64,000 nt of DNA from JAYPEY01 sp964519245 (GCA_964519245.1 CAZFLK010000002.1:1-64000), one strand, 5' to 3'. Positions 7,928 to 16,770 are shown, numbered from the stretch's first letter. Notes: generated by a model from the sequence alone, not told the origin. Program-made: numbers and translations.

Positions 7928-9844
7928 GTGTTCATGACCACGCCCGCCTCCAGCGTCCGGATCCTGCTGATTGAAGATGACGAGGACGACTATCTGTTGA
8001 CGCGGGACATGTTGGCGGAGTTTGAGCAGACCAAGTTCGATCTGGATTGGGTGACGGACTACGAGTTTGCCCTCAGCGCGCTCGAGCGGCGCCGGCACGA
8101 TGTCATCCTGCTCGACTACAGCCTGGGGGCGAAGACGGGACTCGATTTCCTGAAGGAGGCTGTCGCGCGCGGTTGTCAGTCCCCCATCATTCTGCTGACC
8201 GGGCAGGGCGATCGGGACACGGATGTCCGGGCCATGGAGGCCGGGGCCGCCGACTACCTGATCAAGAGCGAGATCAATGCGGCGCTGCTCGAGCGATCGA
8301 TCCGCTACGCCATCGACCGCCGGCGCGCCGACGAGAAGATCCGCGATCAGGCGCACCTGCTTGATCTGGCGCAGGACGCCATCGTGGTGTGCGATCTGGA
8401 CGGCGGGATCGAGTATTGGAACAAGGGGGCGGAGGTCATGTATGGCTGGGCTGCCAACGAGGCGACTTCCGGCCGGAGAATCGCTGAATTCTTTCCGGAG
8501 CAGGGCGACTTTGAGCATGCGCGGGAAAGCTTGATGGACAATGAGGAGTGGGGCGGGGAGGTCCCCCAGTTCACCCGTGGCGGGAAGCAGATCGTTGTGA
8601 ACAGCCGGTGGACCCTAGTGAAGGATTCGTTCACGAACAATCCCAAGTCGATCCTCATCATCAACACGGACATCACCGCGCAGAAGCGATTGGCGGTGCA
8701 ATCACTCCGGGCGCAACGGCTGGAGAGCATCTGCACGCTGTCCACCGGCATCGCCCACGACCTGAACAACGTGCTTTCGCCGATCCTGATGGCGGTTCCG
8801 TTGCTGCAGTCGTGGGTGAAGGAGCCTCATTCCCGGAAGCTGTTGGATTCGATTGAGGCGAGTTCCAAGCGGGGCACGGAACTGGTGAAACAGGTTCTGG
8901 CCTTTGCGCACGGGGGCGAGGGGGAGCCGTCGCTGATGCAGGTCAAGCACCTGGTCACCAAGTGCGCCGAGATCGCCGCGAGAAACAGCGACTCGTCGAT
9001 CACGGTCTCCTTCAAGGTTGCCAATGATCTCTGGCCGATTGTCGGCGACGCCATCCAGTTGGAGCAGATGATCATGGAGATTGTCACCAATGCGCGTGAC
9101 GCCATGCCCGACGGCGGGCGGTTGAGCATCTCGGCCGAGAATCGCCTGGTGGAGAAGGAATTCTCCCGGCGGCATGCCGATGCGCGGGTGGGCTCCTTCG
9201 CCCTCATCGAGGTGAAGGACACCGGTTTGGGTATTTCCAAGGAATTGAAGAAGAAGATCTTCGACCCGTTCTTCACCACCAAACAATCCGGGAAAAGCGG
9301 GGGGCTCGGGCTCTCCGATGCGTTGGACATCATCAAGAGCCACCGGGGATTTCTGTTGATCGACAGTGAGGAGGGCAGCGGTTCGAACTTCCAGATTTTT
9401 CTGCCGCGGGCGGAGCCGTCCAAGCTGGCTTTTCCCGATCCCGCGGGAGGCGACCTGACGACGGGCAAGGGCGAGCGGATCCTGATCGTCGACGATGAGC
9501 CGTCCGTGCTGGAAGCGGCGAAGAACACGTTGGAGACCTTTGGCTACAAGGTGCTGACGGCCGTCAACGGCGAAGAAGCCCTTGAGGCCTACGAAGCCGA
9601 GGAGCAGCCGGTCGATGCGATCATCACCGACCTGCGCATGCCGGGAATGGACGGGGAGGAGTTGATGATGAAGTTCCGTGAGAAGAATGCGGACATGCGC
9701 TTCATTGCCATCAGCGGTTCCGTCGAGGAGCAGGATTCCGATACGGTGTTCGTTTCCAAGCACGCCGCCTACTTGTCGAAGCCGTTCACGCCGGAGAAGT
9801 TGCTGGGCACGTTGTATTCGGTGCTGACCAAGAAGTTGGACTGA
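7928..9844 (+). CDS. Hybrid sensor histidine kinase (REC-PAS-HisKA-HATPase-REC)
   Basis: This 638-residue cytosolic signalling protein begins at GTG 7928; ATG 7934 two codons later is equally plausible. The domains in order are: an N-terminal receiver (IEDDEDDY, phospho-acceptor D63); a PAS domain around residues 140-250; and a dimerisation helix with H277 in the motif IAHDLNNVLSP. Next comes an HATPase with N-box EIVTNARDAMPDG and G-boxes VKDTGLGIS and GKSGGLGLSDAL. A C-terminal receiver follows (LIVDDEP, D568 in TDLRMPG, final SKPFTP). No transmembrane segment is visible. The input receiver implies that another kinase feeds it. The output is unclear because no DNA-binding domain is present. 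Confidence 0.93.
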   Translation: MFMTTPASSVRILLIEDDEDDYLLTRDMLAEFEQTKFDLDWVTDYEFALSALERRRHDVILLDYSLGAKTGLDFLKEAVARGCQSPIILLTGQGDRDTDVRAMEAGAADYLIKSEINAALLERSIRYAIDRRRADEKIRDQAHLLDLAQDAIVVCDLDGGIEYWNKGAEVMYGWAANEATSGRRIAEFFPEQGDFEHARESLMDNEEWGGEVPQFTRGGKQIVVNSRWTLVKDSFTNNPKSILIINTDITAQKRLAVQSLRAQRLESICTLSTGIAHDLNNVLSPILMAVPLLQSWVKEPHSRKLLDSIEASSKRGTELVKQVLAFAHGGEGEPSLMQVKHLVTKCAEIAARNSDSSITVSFKVANDLWPIVGDAIQLEQMIMEIVTNARDAMPDGGRLSISAENRLVEKEFSRRHADARVGSFALIEVKDTGLGISKELKKKIFDPFFTTKQSGKSGGLGLSDALDIIKSHRGFLLIDSEEGSGSNFQIFLPRAEPSKLAFPDPAGGDLTTGKGERILIVDDEPSVLEAAKNTLETFGYKVLTAVNGEEALEAYEAEEQPVDAIITDLRMPGMDGEELMMKFREKNADMRFIAISGSVEEQDSDTVFVSKHAAYLSKPFTPEKLLGTLYSVLTKKLD

Positions 9845-9921
9845 GCGGGCGCATCCGGCGCGCCGGGCGAGAGGCTTTTTTTGTGGTCATTCAGGGTTTC
9901 GGGTCCGAAGCTAGGAGCCTC

Positions 9922-10761
9922 ATGAAACGACGCGAATTCCTGACATCCTCCGCCGCGCTCGCGGCCGCCTCCGTCCTGCCTTCATCCTCCTCCGCCGGCG
10001 AGTTCACCGGTGTCATCAAGAAGGCGATCAAATACAGCAATGTCGCCGAGCCGAAGCTGTCGATCGAAGACAAGTTCAAGTTGGTCAAGGATATCGGCTA
10101 CGACGGCATTGAATTGCGCAGTTCGCATGCGGACCAGGCGAAGGAATTCATCAAGGCTCGGGACAAGACCGGACTGCCCATCCACGGGCTCGTCAACGCG
10201 TCCAACCCGGACATCACCGCCGCCGTCGAATTTTGCTCTGTGGTGGGCGGCAACGGCGTGCTCATCACGGCGCCCTATGACAAGAAGCGACCGTTGATGG
10301 AGAGTTGGAAGGAACGGCAGGCCATCATCCGGAAGGCCCTGCCGGCCGCCGAGAAGCATCGCGTCAAGATCCTCGTGGAGAACGTTTGGGCCGGTTTTCT
10401 GATTTCGGCCCTGGATGCGGAGCGCTTCATCGATGAGATCGCCAACCCTTGGTTTGGTTGTTACTTCGATGTTGGCAACAACGTCCGCTGGGGCGTTCCG
10501 GAGCACTGGATTCTTGTGTTGGGCAAGCGCATTGGGAAGCTGGATATCAAGGAGTGGGATGAAGGCCTGCATCGCAACGAGGGCTTGCGCAAGGGATTCT
10601 CCAATCCGTTGGGCGAAGGCACGATCAATTGGGCCAATGTCCGGAAAGCCCTGAAACAGATCGGCTACTCCGGTTGGGCCACTGCGGAAGTCGGCAACGC
10701 CGACCGTGAACGCCTGGCGGACATTGCGCAACGCATGGACAAGATTCTGGATTTGGCCTGA
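9922..10761 (+). CDS. Twin-arginine-exported xylose-isomerase-like TIM-barrel protein
   Basis: This is a sugar-phosphate isomerase/epimerase-family protein of about 279 residues. The start is ATG 9922, preceded by an AGGAG box at 9912-9916; an upstream in-frame start at 9883 lacks this support. The N terminus KRREFLTSSAALAAAS is a TAT signal. The barrel shows IGYDGIELRSSHAD, a metal-ligand glutamate in ILVENVW, CYFDVGNN, KLDIKEWDEG and GWATAEVGN, matching the AP-endonuclease-2/xylose-isomerase fold. Such exported barrels are common in Verrucomicrobiota and Planctomycetota, usually near oxidoreductases acting on unusual sugars. The substrate cannot be assigned. It lies 77 bases after the hybrid kinase. 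Confidence 0.87.
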   Translation: MKRREFLTSSAALAAASVLPSSSSAGEFTGVIKKAIKYSNVAEPKLSIEDKFKLVKDIGYDGIELRSSHADQAKEFIKARDKTGLPIHGLVNASNPDITAAVEFCSVVGGNGVLITAPYDKKRPLMESWKERQAIIRKALPAAEKHRVKILVENVWAGFLISALDAERFIDEIANPWFGCYFDVGNNVRWGVPEHWILVLGKRIGKLDIKEWDEGLHRNEGLRKGFSNPLGEGTINWANVRKALKQIGYSGWATAEVGNADRERLADIAQRMDKILDLA

Positions 10762-10786
10762 AGCGAAGCGCTCTCTTGGAGAGCGG

Positions 10787-11836
10787 TCACTTCTTGCGCT
10801 GTTTGGCCAGCCATGTCAGTGCGGCCTTGTGGACGATTTCATGACCGCCCTCGAAGATGGTGACCCGGGCGTTGCCAGAATGCCGGCGGAACAGGACGGA
10901 CCTCGATCCGTAGGAGTCATCCGCTTCCTTCTCGTCCGCCAACGCTTCAGGGACTTGCCGCTTATCCGTGAAGAAGGCGATTTGCTTTTCCGTCAGCCGA
11001 TCCCCGGATTCGGCCACGAGGTTGAAGGCGTTGAGGGTATGGCTCACCGGAACGCTGCCGGTGTGGCCATCGTGGATGCCGGCGTTGATGTCGAGGTTCA
11101 CGCCCCTGGCATGCGGTAGGTGAGTGGAGGCAGAGCGTTGGCGGCATTCCTTCTCCGCATCGGAGCCATCCTTGGGAAAGCCGCCGGCGGCCTTGGCGAT
11201 GTTGTCGGCGTATTTGCGTTTTGCCTTTCGGCATTCGTAGTACCAGGCCTTGAGATCGGTGATGGGCACCCAGGAGGAAACGCCGGCCCAAATGTCCGGC
11301 GTGCGCCCCGCCATCAGGAGCGCTCCGTAGCCTCCGCCTGAGACGCCGACGAGGTAAATACGCTTCTCGTCCACCGCCGCGTTGGCCTTCGCGAAGTCGA
11401 CGGCGCTGATGATGTCCTGCACGACCAGCTCCGACCCCATGGCTTGCGGCGTCCAATTGGGGCCCCGGAAATTGGGGTGAATCATGATCCAATCGTGATC
11501 GATGCACCAACGGCCGTAGGCGGAGCCGGCTGTCTGCTTGTAGTTGCCGGACCAACTGTGGAGCGCGACCAGGAGCGGACGTTTCTGCTTTGAACCGGAA
11601 TCGTAGAAAAGCGCGGGTTGATCCGTGTTGTCCGCGGCGCTGGGATAGCGAATCTCCTGAACGGGTTCCGGCCAAGGCTGGATCTTTGGTCTGGGTTTCT
11701 TCTCTGCGGCGACGGCGGAAGACAGACTCAGGCCGCCGCACGCCACGGCGATAATGAACCCCCAAACCACCGCGCGCCAAGGCGCTGTTGCGCGGCGCCC
11801 TTCAACTTCCATGTTTGGTTGCGAATGTTGGCTCAT
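10787..11836 (-). CDS. Secreted alpha/beta hydrolase of the prolyl-oligopeptidase (S9-like) type
   Basis: This 349-residue protein has a late N-terminal hydrophobic segment (residues about 20-45, ending SSAVAAEKK), consistent with a signal peptide; a start at M9 is possible. The alpha/beta-hydrolase core shows LLVALHSWSGNYK, the nucleophile elbow VGVSGGGYGA, an aspartate region LDINAGIHDGH and the histidine in FEGGHEI. This gives a complete Ser-Asp-His set. The family covers periplasmic peptidases and esterases. Substrate unknown. It faces the TIM-barrel gene, with 25 bases between the two stop codons. Confidence 0.85.
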   Translation of the reverse strand: MSQHSQPNMEVEGRRATAPWRAVVWGFIIAVACGGLSLSSAVAAEKKPRPKIQPWPEPVQEIRYPSAADNTDQPALFYDSGSKQKRPLLVALHSWSGNYKQTAGSAYGRWCIDHDWIMIHPNFRGPNWTPQAMGSELVVQDIISAVDFAKANAAVDEKRIYLVGVSGGGYGALLMAGRTPDIWAGVSSWVPITDLKAWYYECRKAKRKYADNIAKAAGGFPKDGSDAEKECRQRSASTHLPHARGVNLDINAGIHDGHTGSVPVSHTLNAFNLVAESGDRLTEKQIAFFTDKRQVPEALADEKEADDSYGSRSVLFRRHSGNARVTIFEGGHEIVHKAALTWLAKQRKK

Positions 11837-11881
11837 AGCTTGATCCTATTGTGCAATCTGTCTGCGGCGCAGGCGCGATCT

Positions 11882-13252
11882 TCATTCATACCTCAGCGCC
11901 TCGATGGGGTCGAGTTTGGAGGCTTTGATGGCGGGGAACAGTCCGGCGATGACGCCGACCAGCGCGCTGAAGCCCACTGAGATCATCATGGCTTCGGAGG
12001 TGATCACCGGGGTGTTCGAGGTGGGCGACATCGCTTCCACCAGTCCTACCAGGGCATGGGACGCTCCCAAACCGGCGAGTCCGCCCAGCAGGGCCAAGGC
12101 CACGCTCTCGGTGAGAATCTGCAGAAAGACGATCTGGTCAGTCGCGCCCAAAGCCTTGCAGGTCCCGATCTCGCGGATGCGTTCGTTGATGCTGGCGAGC
12201 ATGATGTTCATGATCCCGATGCCGCCGACCAGCAGGCTGAGGCCCGCAATGACGCCGCCGCTGATGCGCGCATTGCGGATCTGCTTGTTGATATCGGTGA
12301 TGTTGTCCTCCTGGGAACGGAAGCTGAAGTCCTCGATGCCATTGTGCGTCACGAGCAGAATGTTCCGGGCCTGGTCGAGGGCTGCCTGCATCTTGTCCAT
12401 GTCCACGATCTTGATGTCGACATCGGTCAGGCGGGCGTCCGGCGTCAGGTCATCGTCATCGACGGCCCGGAACCGGACCCAGGCGGTATTGAGCGGGACG
12501 TGCACGGTGTAGTTCTTGCGCCAGAAGGCGTAGTCCTGGTTGTAGCCCCAGCCGGTCTTGCGGGCCGGACCGGATTTTTCCTCGTCCTGGTCGCCTTCCT
12601 TCGCCTTGCGCTTCTCCTCGAGTTCGCGCTCCTTCCGGGCCCGTTCGCTCTCGTAGTGGCGATACATGCCGACAATCACAAAGGGTTGGTAGTTGATGAG
12701 AATCTCCTCGCCCAGCGGGATGATCTCCCGGCCGGTTTCCTCCGGCTTGCCGAACAGTTCGTCGCGAATGCCGGCGCCGATGACGCAGACGTTGGCCGCG
12801 CGTTGATCCTCCAATTCGGTGAAGAAACGACCGTGCTCGATTTCCATGAGATTCATCTCCATGACATCCCGCCAGACGCCGACCGCCTCGGAGGCGCGGG
12901 TGCGCTTGCCGTCGCGACGGATGACCGCGCGTCCGAGACTCATCTCCGGATTGACCGCCTTGAGCAACGGCGCCTCCTTTAGGGCGTAGGCGTCCTTGAT
13001 GGTGCGCCCCGGGGCCTGTTCCGCGAGGTGCTCCTGATGCGGCGGCACGTCCTCGTCGCGCACCAACACCTTGTCCAGTCCGCCCATCGCGATGATGGAC
13101 TCCTTCATGCCGTTCTCCATGCCTTTGACGATGGCGGTCATCGCCACCAGGCTCGCCACGCCCAACACAATCCCCAGCATGGTCAGGAGTGAGCGCGCCT
13201 TGTGCGCCCAAATCTCCTTCAGCGCCGTTTCAATGAGAGTGGTGAGGGACAT
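11882..13252 (-). CDS. MacB/FtsX-type ABC transporter permease
   Basis: This is a 456-residue permease counted from ATG at 13252 (MSLTTLIETALKEIWAHK). The frame runs on upstream through a heptamer repeat, but that extension is not protein-like. The first membrane helix contains LLTMLGIVLGVASLVAM. A MacB-type periplasmic domain follows and carries an unusual, highly charged lysine/glutamate-rich insertion (around ESERARKERELEEKRK). Three C-terminal helices form the FtsX domain (ISGGVIAGLSLLVGGIGIMN, then INERIREIGTCKALGA). No ATPase or membrane-fusion gene adjoins it in this window, so its partners are encoded elsewhere. MacB-type permeases act mechanically on lipoproteins, peptides or drugs at the envelope. 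Confidence 0.9.
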   Translation of the reverse strand: MSLTTLIETALKEIWAHKARSLLTMLGIVLGVASLVAMTAIVKGMENGMKESIIAMGGLDKVLVRDEDVPPHQEHLAEQAPGRTIKDAYALKEAPLLKAVNPEMSLGRAVIRRDGKRTRASEAVGVWRDVMEMNLMEIEHGRFFTELEDQRAANVCVIGAGIRDELFGKPEETGREIIPLGEEILINYQPFVIVGMYRHYESERARKERELEEKRKAKEGDQDEEKSGPARKTGWGYNQDYAFWRKNYTVHVPLNTAWVRFRAVDDDDLTPDARLTDVDIKIVDMDKMQAALDQARNILLVTHNGIEDFSFRSQEDNITDINKQIRNARISGGVIAGLSLLVGGIGIMNIMLASINERIREIGTCKALGATDQIVFLQILTESVALALLGGLAGLGASHALVGLVEAMSPTSNTPVITSEAMMISVGFSALVGVIAGLFPAIKASKLDPIEALRYE

Positions 13253-13317
13253 GGGTTCTTGGTGCGGGATGCGGGGTGCGGGGTTCGGGGTTCGGGGCGC
13301 CTGGCGCTGGGCGCTCA
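13253..13317. repeat. Degenerate tandem heptamer array
   Basis: Read on the minus strand, this region is a run of 7-base units. The clean part is CCCGAAC, CCCGAAC, CCCGCAC, CCCGCAT, CCCGCAC and CAAGAAC, followed by CC and the permease start codon. Three more degenerate heptamers (TGAGCGC, CCAGCGC, CAGGCGC) lie on the upstream side. The CAAGAAC unit is the same as in the array at bases 1-49. It sits exactly where the ribosome-binding site of the permease gene should be. Confidence 0.85.
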
Positions 13318-13330
13318 ACAGCTGCTTTCC

Positions 13331-13585
13331 TCAATACGCCACGCCGATTTTCTTCAGGAATGCTTCCAGCTCTCTGGTGTCGAAATCGGCGAGTATTTCG
13401 CCGTCGATATCGATGGATGGGGCCATGCCTTGTCCGGTCAGGTCATGGTGTTCCCTGGCGGCGGCGCGGTCGTTGGTGACATCGAGCTTCTGATACTTGA
13501 AGCCGTGGCTGTCGAGCCAGGCAATGGCTTCGTGGCACCAGCCGCAGTGGGGTTTGATGAAGAGGCGAATGTTCTCGGGTTGCAT
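13331..13585 (-). CDS. Glutaredoxin-like thiol-disulfide oxidoreductase
   Basis: This is an 84-residue single-domain glutaredoxin. It opens with a beta strand (IRLFIKPHCGWCHEA) containing the dithiol site C14-G-W-C17. A short helix follows, then YQKLDVTND, a proline loop (GMAPSIDIDGEILADF) and a C-terminal helix. There is no signal peptide, so it acts in the cytosol. The CGWC site differs from the classical CPYC and is typical of NrdH/YruB-type proteins. The next gene on this strand is the MacB-type permease, 78 bases on and beyond the repeat array, so co-transcription is possible. Confidence 0.88.
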   Translation of the reverse strand: MQPENIRLFIKPHCGWCHEAIAWLDSHGFKYQKLDVTNDRAAAREHHDLTGQGMAPSIDIDGEILADFDTRELEAFLKKIGVAY

Positions 13586-13639
13586 GGTCTGTGTGGTGTC
13601 GAGATGGGTTTGGGTGGGTCGTGGATCGAACCGGCGGAG

Positions 13640-14011
13640 TTATGCCTGGCCCTCCGTGATGATGGTGTCCTCGTGCTCGTAACCTGGCGCGCAGCAGCAG
13701 AGCAGGCGCAGTGTTTCGTCGCCAGTGTTCCAGATCTTGTGCCTGCTTCCGGGGAGGATGGCGATCGCGTCGCCCACGGCGACCTCGCGTTCCTCGCCCT
13801 CGATTCGCATCCGGCCCTCGCCGTGGGTGATGTAGTAAATCTCCTCGGTTCTGGGGTGATAATGCTCGTCGGTGGCCCCGCCAACGGGGACGCGCGCCTC
13901 CGCGAGGCTCTGGTTGGCGATCGCGGAGTTCCGATGCGCCAGGAGTTCGCGGATCTCCGAGCCGTCCTTGGTGACGAAGGGCGGGGCATCCGACAGATTG
14001 ACGATATCCAT
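13640..14011 (-). CDS. Single-domain cupin protein
   Basis: This is a roughly 123-residue cupin from ATG 14011 (MDIVNLSDAPPF). A longer in-frame extension to 14068 overlaps the opposite gene and is unlikely. Cupin motif 1 appears as DEHYHPRTEEIYYITHGEGRM, with the expected two histidines and glutamate. Motif 2 appears as GDAIAILPGSRHKIWN, with the third histidine. It probably binds a metal; the reaction is unknown. The C terminus has an unusual cysteine run (LLCCCAPG). Only 22 bases separate its start from that of the divergent DJ-1 gene, so the two promoters must overlap each other's 5' coding regions. Confidence 0.87.
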   Translation of the reverse strand: MDIVNLSDAPPFVTKDGSEIRELLAHRNSAIANQSLAEARVPVGGATDEHYHPRTEEIYYITHGEGRMRIEGEEREVAVGDAIAILPGSRHKIWNTGDETLRLLCCCAPGYEHEDTIITEGQA

Positions 14012-14033
14012 TCCGCGACTGTATGAAGAACGC

Positions 14034-14594
14034 ATGCCGAAAGCCAAACAGAAGATCCTCATTGTCACAGATGATTCCGGCGAATCCTTTGAAATCCTGC
14101 ACGCCCAAGCGCGTTTTGCCGAGGCCGGCTACCAACCGGTCATCGCCGCTTCCAAGAAGAAGGCGTTGCATGGCGTGGTTCACGATTTTGATCCCGATTG
14201 GAACACCTATGTCGAAAAGCCTGGGTATCGCATCGAAGCGGACATTTCCCTATCCCGCGTCAAGGGCGACGATTATCTCGCCATGGTCCTGATTGGCGGG
14301 CGGGCCCCTGAGTTCTTGCGCTACAACAATGCGTTGATCCGGCTGGTGCGGGATTTCAACAAGAAGAACAAGTGGATCTTCTCAGTCTGTCATGGGATTC
14401 AGATTCTGGCGGAAGCCGGCGTCATCGATGGTCGTGAAGTCACCTGCTATGAGAACTGTCGCAGCGACGCGACCGGCGCGGGAGCCAAGTGGATCAACCG
14501 GCAGAGTGTGACGGATGGCAATCTGGTAACGGCTCAGACCTGGGAAAGTCACGCGGACTTCTATCGGGACATTTTCAAGTGTCTCAACGACTGA
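14034..14594 (+). CDS. DJ-1/PfpI family protein
   Basis: This 186-residue protein starts at ATG 14034 (MPKAKQKILIVTDD); the longer frame from 13872 is antisense to the cupin and is rejected. The DJ-1/PfpI fold is shown by KILIVTDDSGESFE, YLAMVLIGGRAPEFLR and the nucleophile elbow FSVCHGIQILAEAG, with the reactive cysteine followed by histidine. A late motif NLVTAQTW is also typical. Members act as glyoxalases, amidases or redox-stress chaperones; intracellular peptidase activity has been claimed for PfpI. The exact activity here is not assignable. It is divergent from the cupin gene. Confidence 0.9.
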   Translation: MPKAKQKILIVTDDSGESFEILHAQARFAEAGYQPVIAASKKKALHGVVHDFDPDWNTYVEKPGYRIEADISLSRVKGDDYLAMVLIGGRAPEFLRYNNALIRLVRDFNKKNKWIFSVCHGIQILAEAGVIDGREVTCYENCRSDATGAGAKWINRQSVTDGNLVTAQTWESHADFYRDIFKCLND

Positions 14595-14734
14595 ACGGCA
14601 ATTGCGTCCCATTCAGCAATCAGGCTGCCACGTGCGCGTCAGCGTATTCCAGTCCATTGTAGCAGCCGACTTCAAGCCCACCCCTTGAGTTGAGGTTCGT
14701 GTGCATCGGAAGCTTCGTCCCGCCGAATGCCGCC

Positions 14735-15784
14735 TCACAGCTCCACCCGCTGGGTTTTTCCTGTTTTCGCCGCCTGGTAGAAGCTGAAGATGGTTTTCAG
14801 GGCGCGCAGGCCTTCGCGGCCGGTAATGGGCGGATCCTGCAGTCCGGCGCAGGCGCGCGCGCACTCGCGGACAAAGGGCGTGTAGCCCCTGGGATCCAGC
14901 GGGCCGTTGTATACCTGCACGCCCTTGGTCCCGGGTTCGATCGTGGAATACCATTTCAAGGGCGCTTTCACGCGTTCGCCCAGCCACTCGGTGTATTCCA
15001 GCCAACCGCCGGAGCCCCAGATGCGAATGTGGCTGTGGTAGCTGCGGTCCAGGTAGTAACCCGAGGTGAGGGTCCCGAAACTGCCGTTCGCGTACTTCAT
15101 GGTGACAGCGGCGGAGTCTTCCACATCGATCGGTTGGCCGCCCACATTGCCGGCAAAGCCGGCAACCTCCACCACCCCGCTGCCGGTCAGATACATGGTC
15201 AGGTCGAGCCAGTGAATGCCCAGCCAGGTCAGGTGGCCGCCGCCGGCGCGCGCCTTTTGGGCATACCACTTTGATTGGTAGGACGGGCTCTTGAGCCGCG
15301 TTTGGTCGGCGACCAGGTGCGCCTCGACGCCGTAGATCTTGCCCAAGGAGCCCCGCGCGATAGTACGCTTTGCCTCTTGGACGGCCGGTGTCACCCGGTT
15401 CGCCAAGGCCAGCATGAGATGACGTTTCCGCGACTCGGCCTTGCGGACGAGCTTCTCGAAATCCGCCGCGCGCACGCAGGCGGGCTTCTCGGCAAAGACA
15501 TGACAGCCTGCCTCCAAGGCCGCGTTGATCTCCGGCGGCGCTTGGACGGCCTCGTAGCTGACCAAAGCCAGATCTGGCGCGGCCTCGCGCAGCAGGGCGT
15601 CGCGACTGTCGTAGGTTGCAGCCAGCTTTTCGCCCAGTTTCCCCCGCGCGGACTGGAAGCATCGTCCGCTGGGATCGGAAAGAACGACGTTCTCCACTTC
15701 GTCGCAGGCGGCCAAGGCGTCGAAGTAGGCGCCCAGATGCGCCCCGTGTTCGTGCGTGATCACGCCAACTGAAATCGTTGCCAT
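14735..15784 (-). CDS. Gfo/Idh/MocA family oxidoreductase (cytosolic)
   Basis: This is a roughly 349-residue NAD(P)-dependent dehydrogenase from ATG 15784 (MATISVGVITHEHG); the upstream frame extension is not conserved-looking. The Rossmann half includes VENVVLSDPSGRCF, LALVSYEAVQAPPE and the EKPACVRA motif, the conserved Gfo/Idh EKP lysine. The C-terminal half carries GGHLTWLGIHWLDL with the catalytic-site histidine. Unlike the two relatives at 17085-19843, it has no TAT signal. The substrate is probably a sugar or inositol derivative. It is divergent from the TlpA gene. Confidence 0.9.
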   Translation of the reverse strand: MATISVGVITHEHGAHLGAYFDALAACDEVENVVLSDPSGRCFQSARGKLGEKLAATYDSRDALLREAAPDLALVSYEAVQAPPEINAALEAGCHVFAEKPACVRAADFEKLVRKAESRKRHLMLALANRVTPAVQEAKRTIARGSLGKIYGVEAHLVADQTRLKSPSYQSKWYAQKARAGGGHLTWLGIHWLDLTMYLTGSGVVEVAGFAGNVGGQPIDVEDSAAVTMKYANGSFGTLTSGYYLDRSYHSHIRIWGSGGWLEYTEWLGERVKAPLKWYSTIEPGTKGVQVYNGPLDPRGYTPFVRECARACAGLQDPPITGREGLRALKTIFSFYQAAKTGKTQRVEL

Positions 15785-15920
15785 AACACGGCATCCTGCC
15801 GATGGAAACTTGGCTTCGCCATGAAATAAATCCCTTGCGCCAGTCGTCTGATAGTGGTCAGGTCGCCGCTCAGGCGGTTGACCCGCAATCAACACATTCG
15901 CTCACTCAATCCAATTCCTC

Positions 15921-16745
15921 ATGAAGATCAAATCCCTCCTCGGCCTGCTTTCGGTCGCGCTTCTGCTCCTTTCCACTCCGACTTTTGCCGCCGACGCCAA
16001 GGACGATCCCAAGGCTGATTTCCAGGCCTTGTTCACCAAGATTCAGGGCAAATTGCGCGAAGGCGAGCGCACGGAGAAGGCGCTCGCGGCGGAACTCAAG
16101 GAGTTCGACACGCTGATGGCCAAGTACCAGGGGCAGAAAACAGATGACGTGGCCAATATCCTCTTCATGAAGGCGATGCTTTACGCCCAGGTTTTTCAGA
16201 ACACCGATGAGGCGCAGAAGCTGCTGGCCGCGGTGAAGAAGGATTTCCCCCAGACCAAGCAGGGACAGCAAGTGGACCAGATCCTGGCCAGCATGAAGGC
16301 CCAGGCCGAAGGCGAGAAGATCAAGCAGAGCCTCGTGGTCGGCAAGCCGTTCCCGGACTTCGAAGGCAAGAACCTCGCGGGCAAGGCGTTTTCACTCAAG
16401 GATTACAAGGGCAAGGTCGTGCTGATCGATTTTTGGGCGACCTGGTGCGGTCCGTGCGTCGCGGAACTTCCCCATGTGAAGGAGACCTACTCGCACTACA
16501 AGGCCAAGGGATTCGATGTCATCGGCATCAGCCTCGATCGGGACCGGGCCAAGCTCGAGGGTTTCATCAAGGACGAGAAGATGGGCTGGACGCAGCACTT
16601 TGATGAAGGCGGCGTCATCGCGTCCAAGTATGGCGTCAACAGCTTCCCGACAACCTACCTCATCGATGGCGAGGGCAAGATCATCGCTTCTAACCTCCGC
16701 GGCAAACGCCTCGAGGAAGAGGTCAAGAAGGCCTTGGCCAAGTAA
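15921..16745 (+). CDS. TlpA-like thioredoxin-fold protein with helical N-terminal domain
   Basis: This 274-residue exported protein has a cleavable signal peptide (LLSVALLLLSTPTFAADA, about 24 residues). Residues 30-135 form a charged, helical region, perhaps TPR-like. A thioredoxin domain of the TlpA/ResA class follows from about residue 137, with active site W175-C176-G-P-C179 and the cis-proline in NSFPTTYLID. It probably reduces disulfides in periplasmic proteins such as cytochrome c apoproteins. A perfect intrinsic terminator follows at 16771, so this is a stand-alone transcript. Confidence 0.92.
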   Translation: MKIKSLLGLLSVALLLLSTPTFAADAKDDPKADFQALFTKIQGKLREGERTEKALAAELKEFDTLMAKYQGQKTDDVANILFMKAMLYAQVFQNTDEAQKLLAAVKKDFPQTKQGQQVDQILASMKAQAEGEKIKQSLVVGKPFPDFEGKNLAGKAFSLKDYKGKVVLIDFWATWCGPCVAELPHVKETYSHYKAKGFDVIGISLDRDRAKLEGFIKDEKMGWTQHFDEGGVIASKYGVNSFPTTYLIDGEGKIIASNLRGKRLEEEVKKALAK

Positions 16746-16770
16746 GCCCGCCAAAGAGGTTTTCCCAGGA

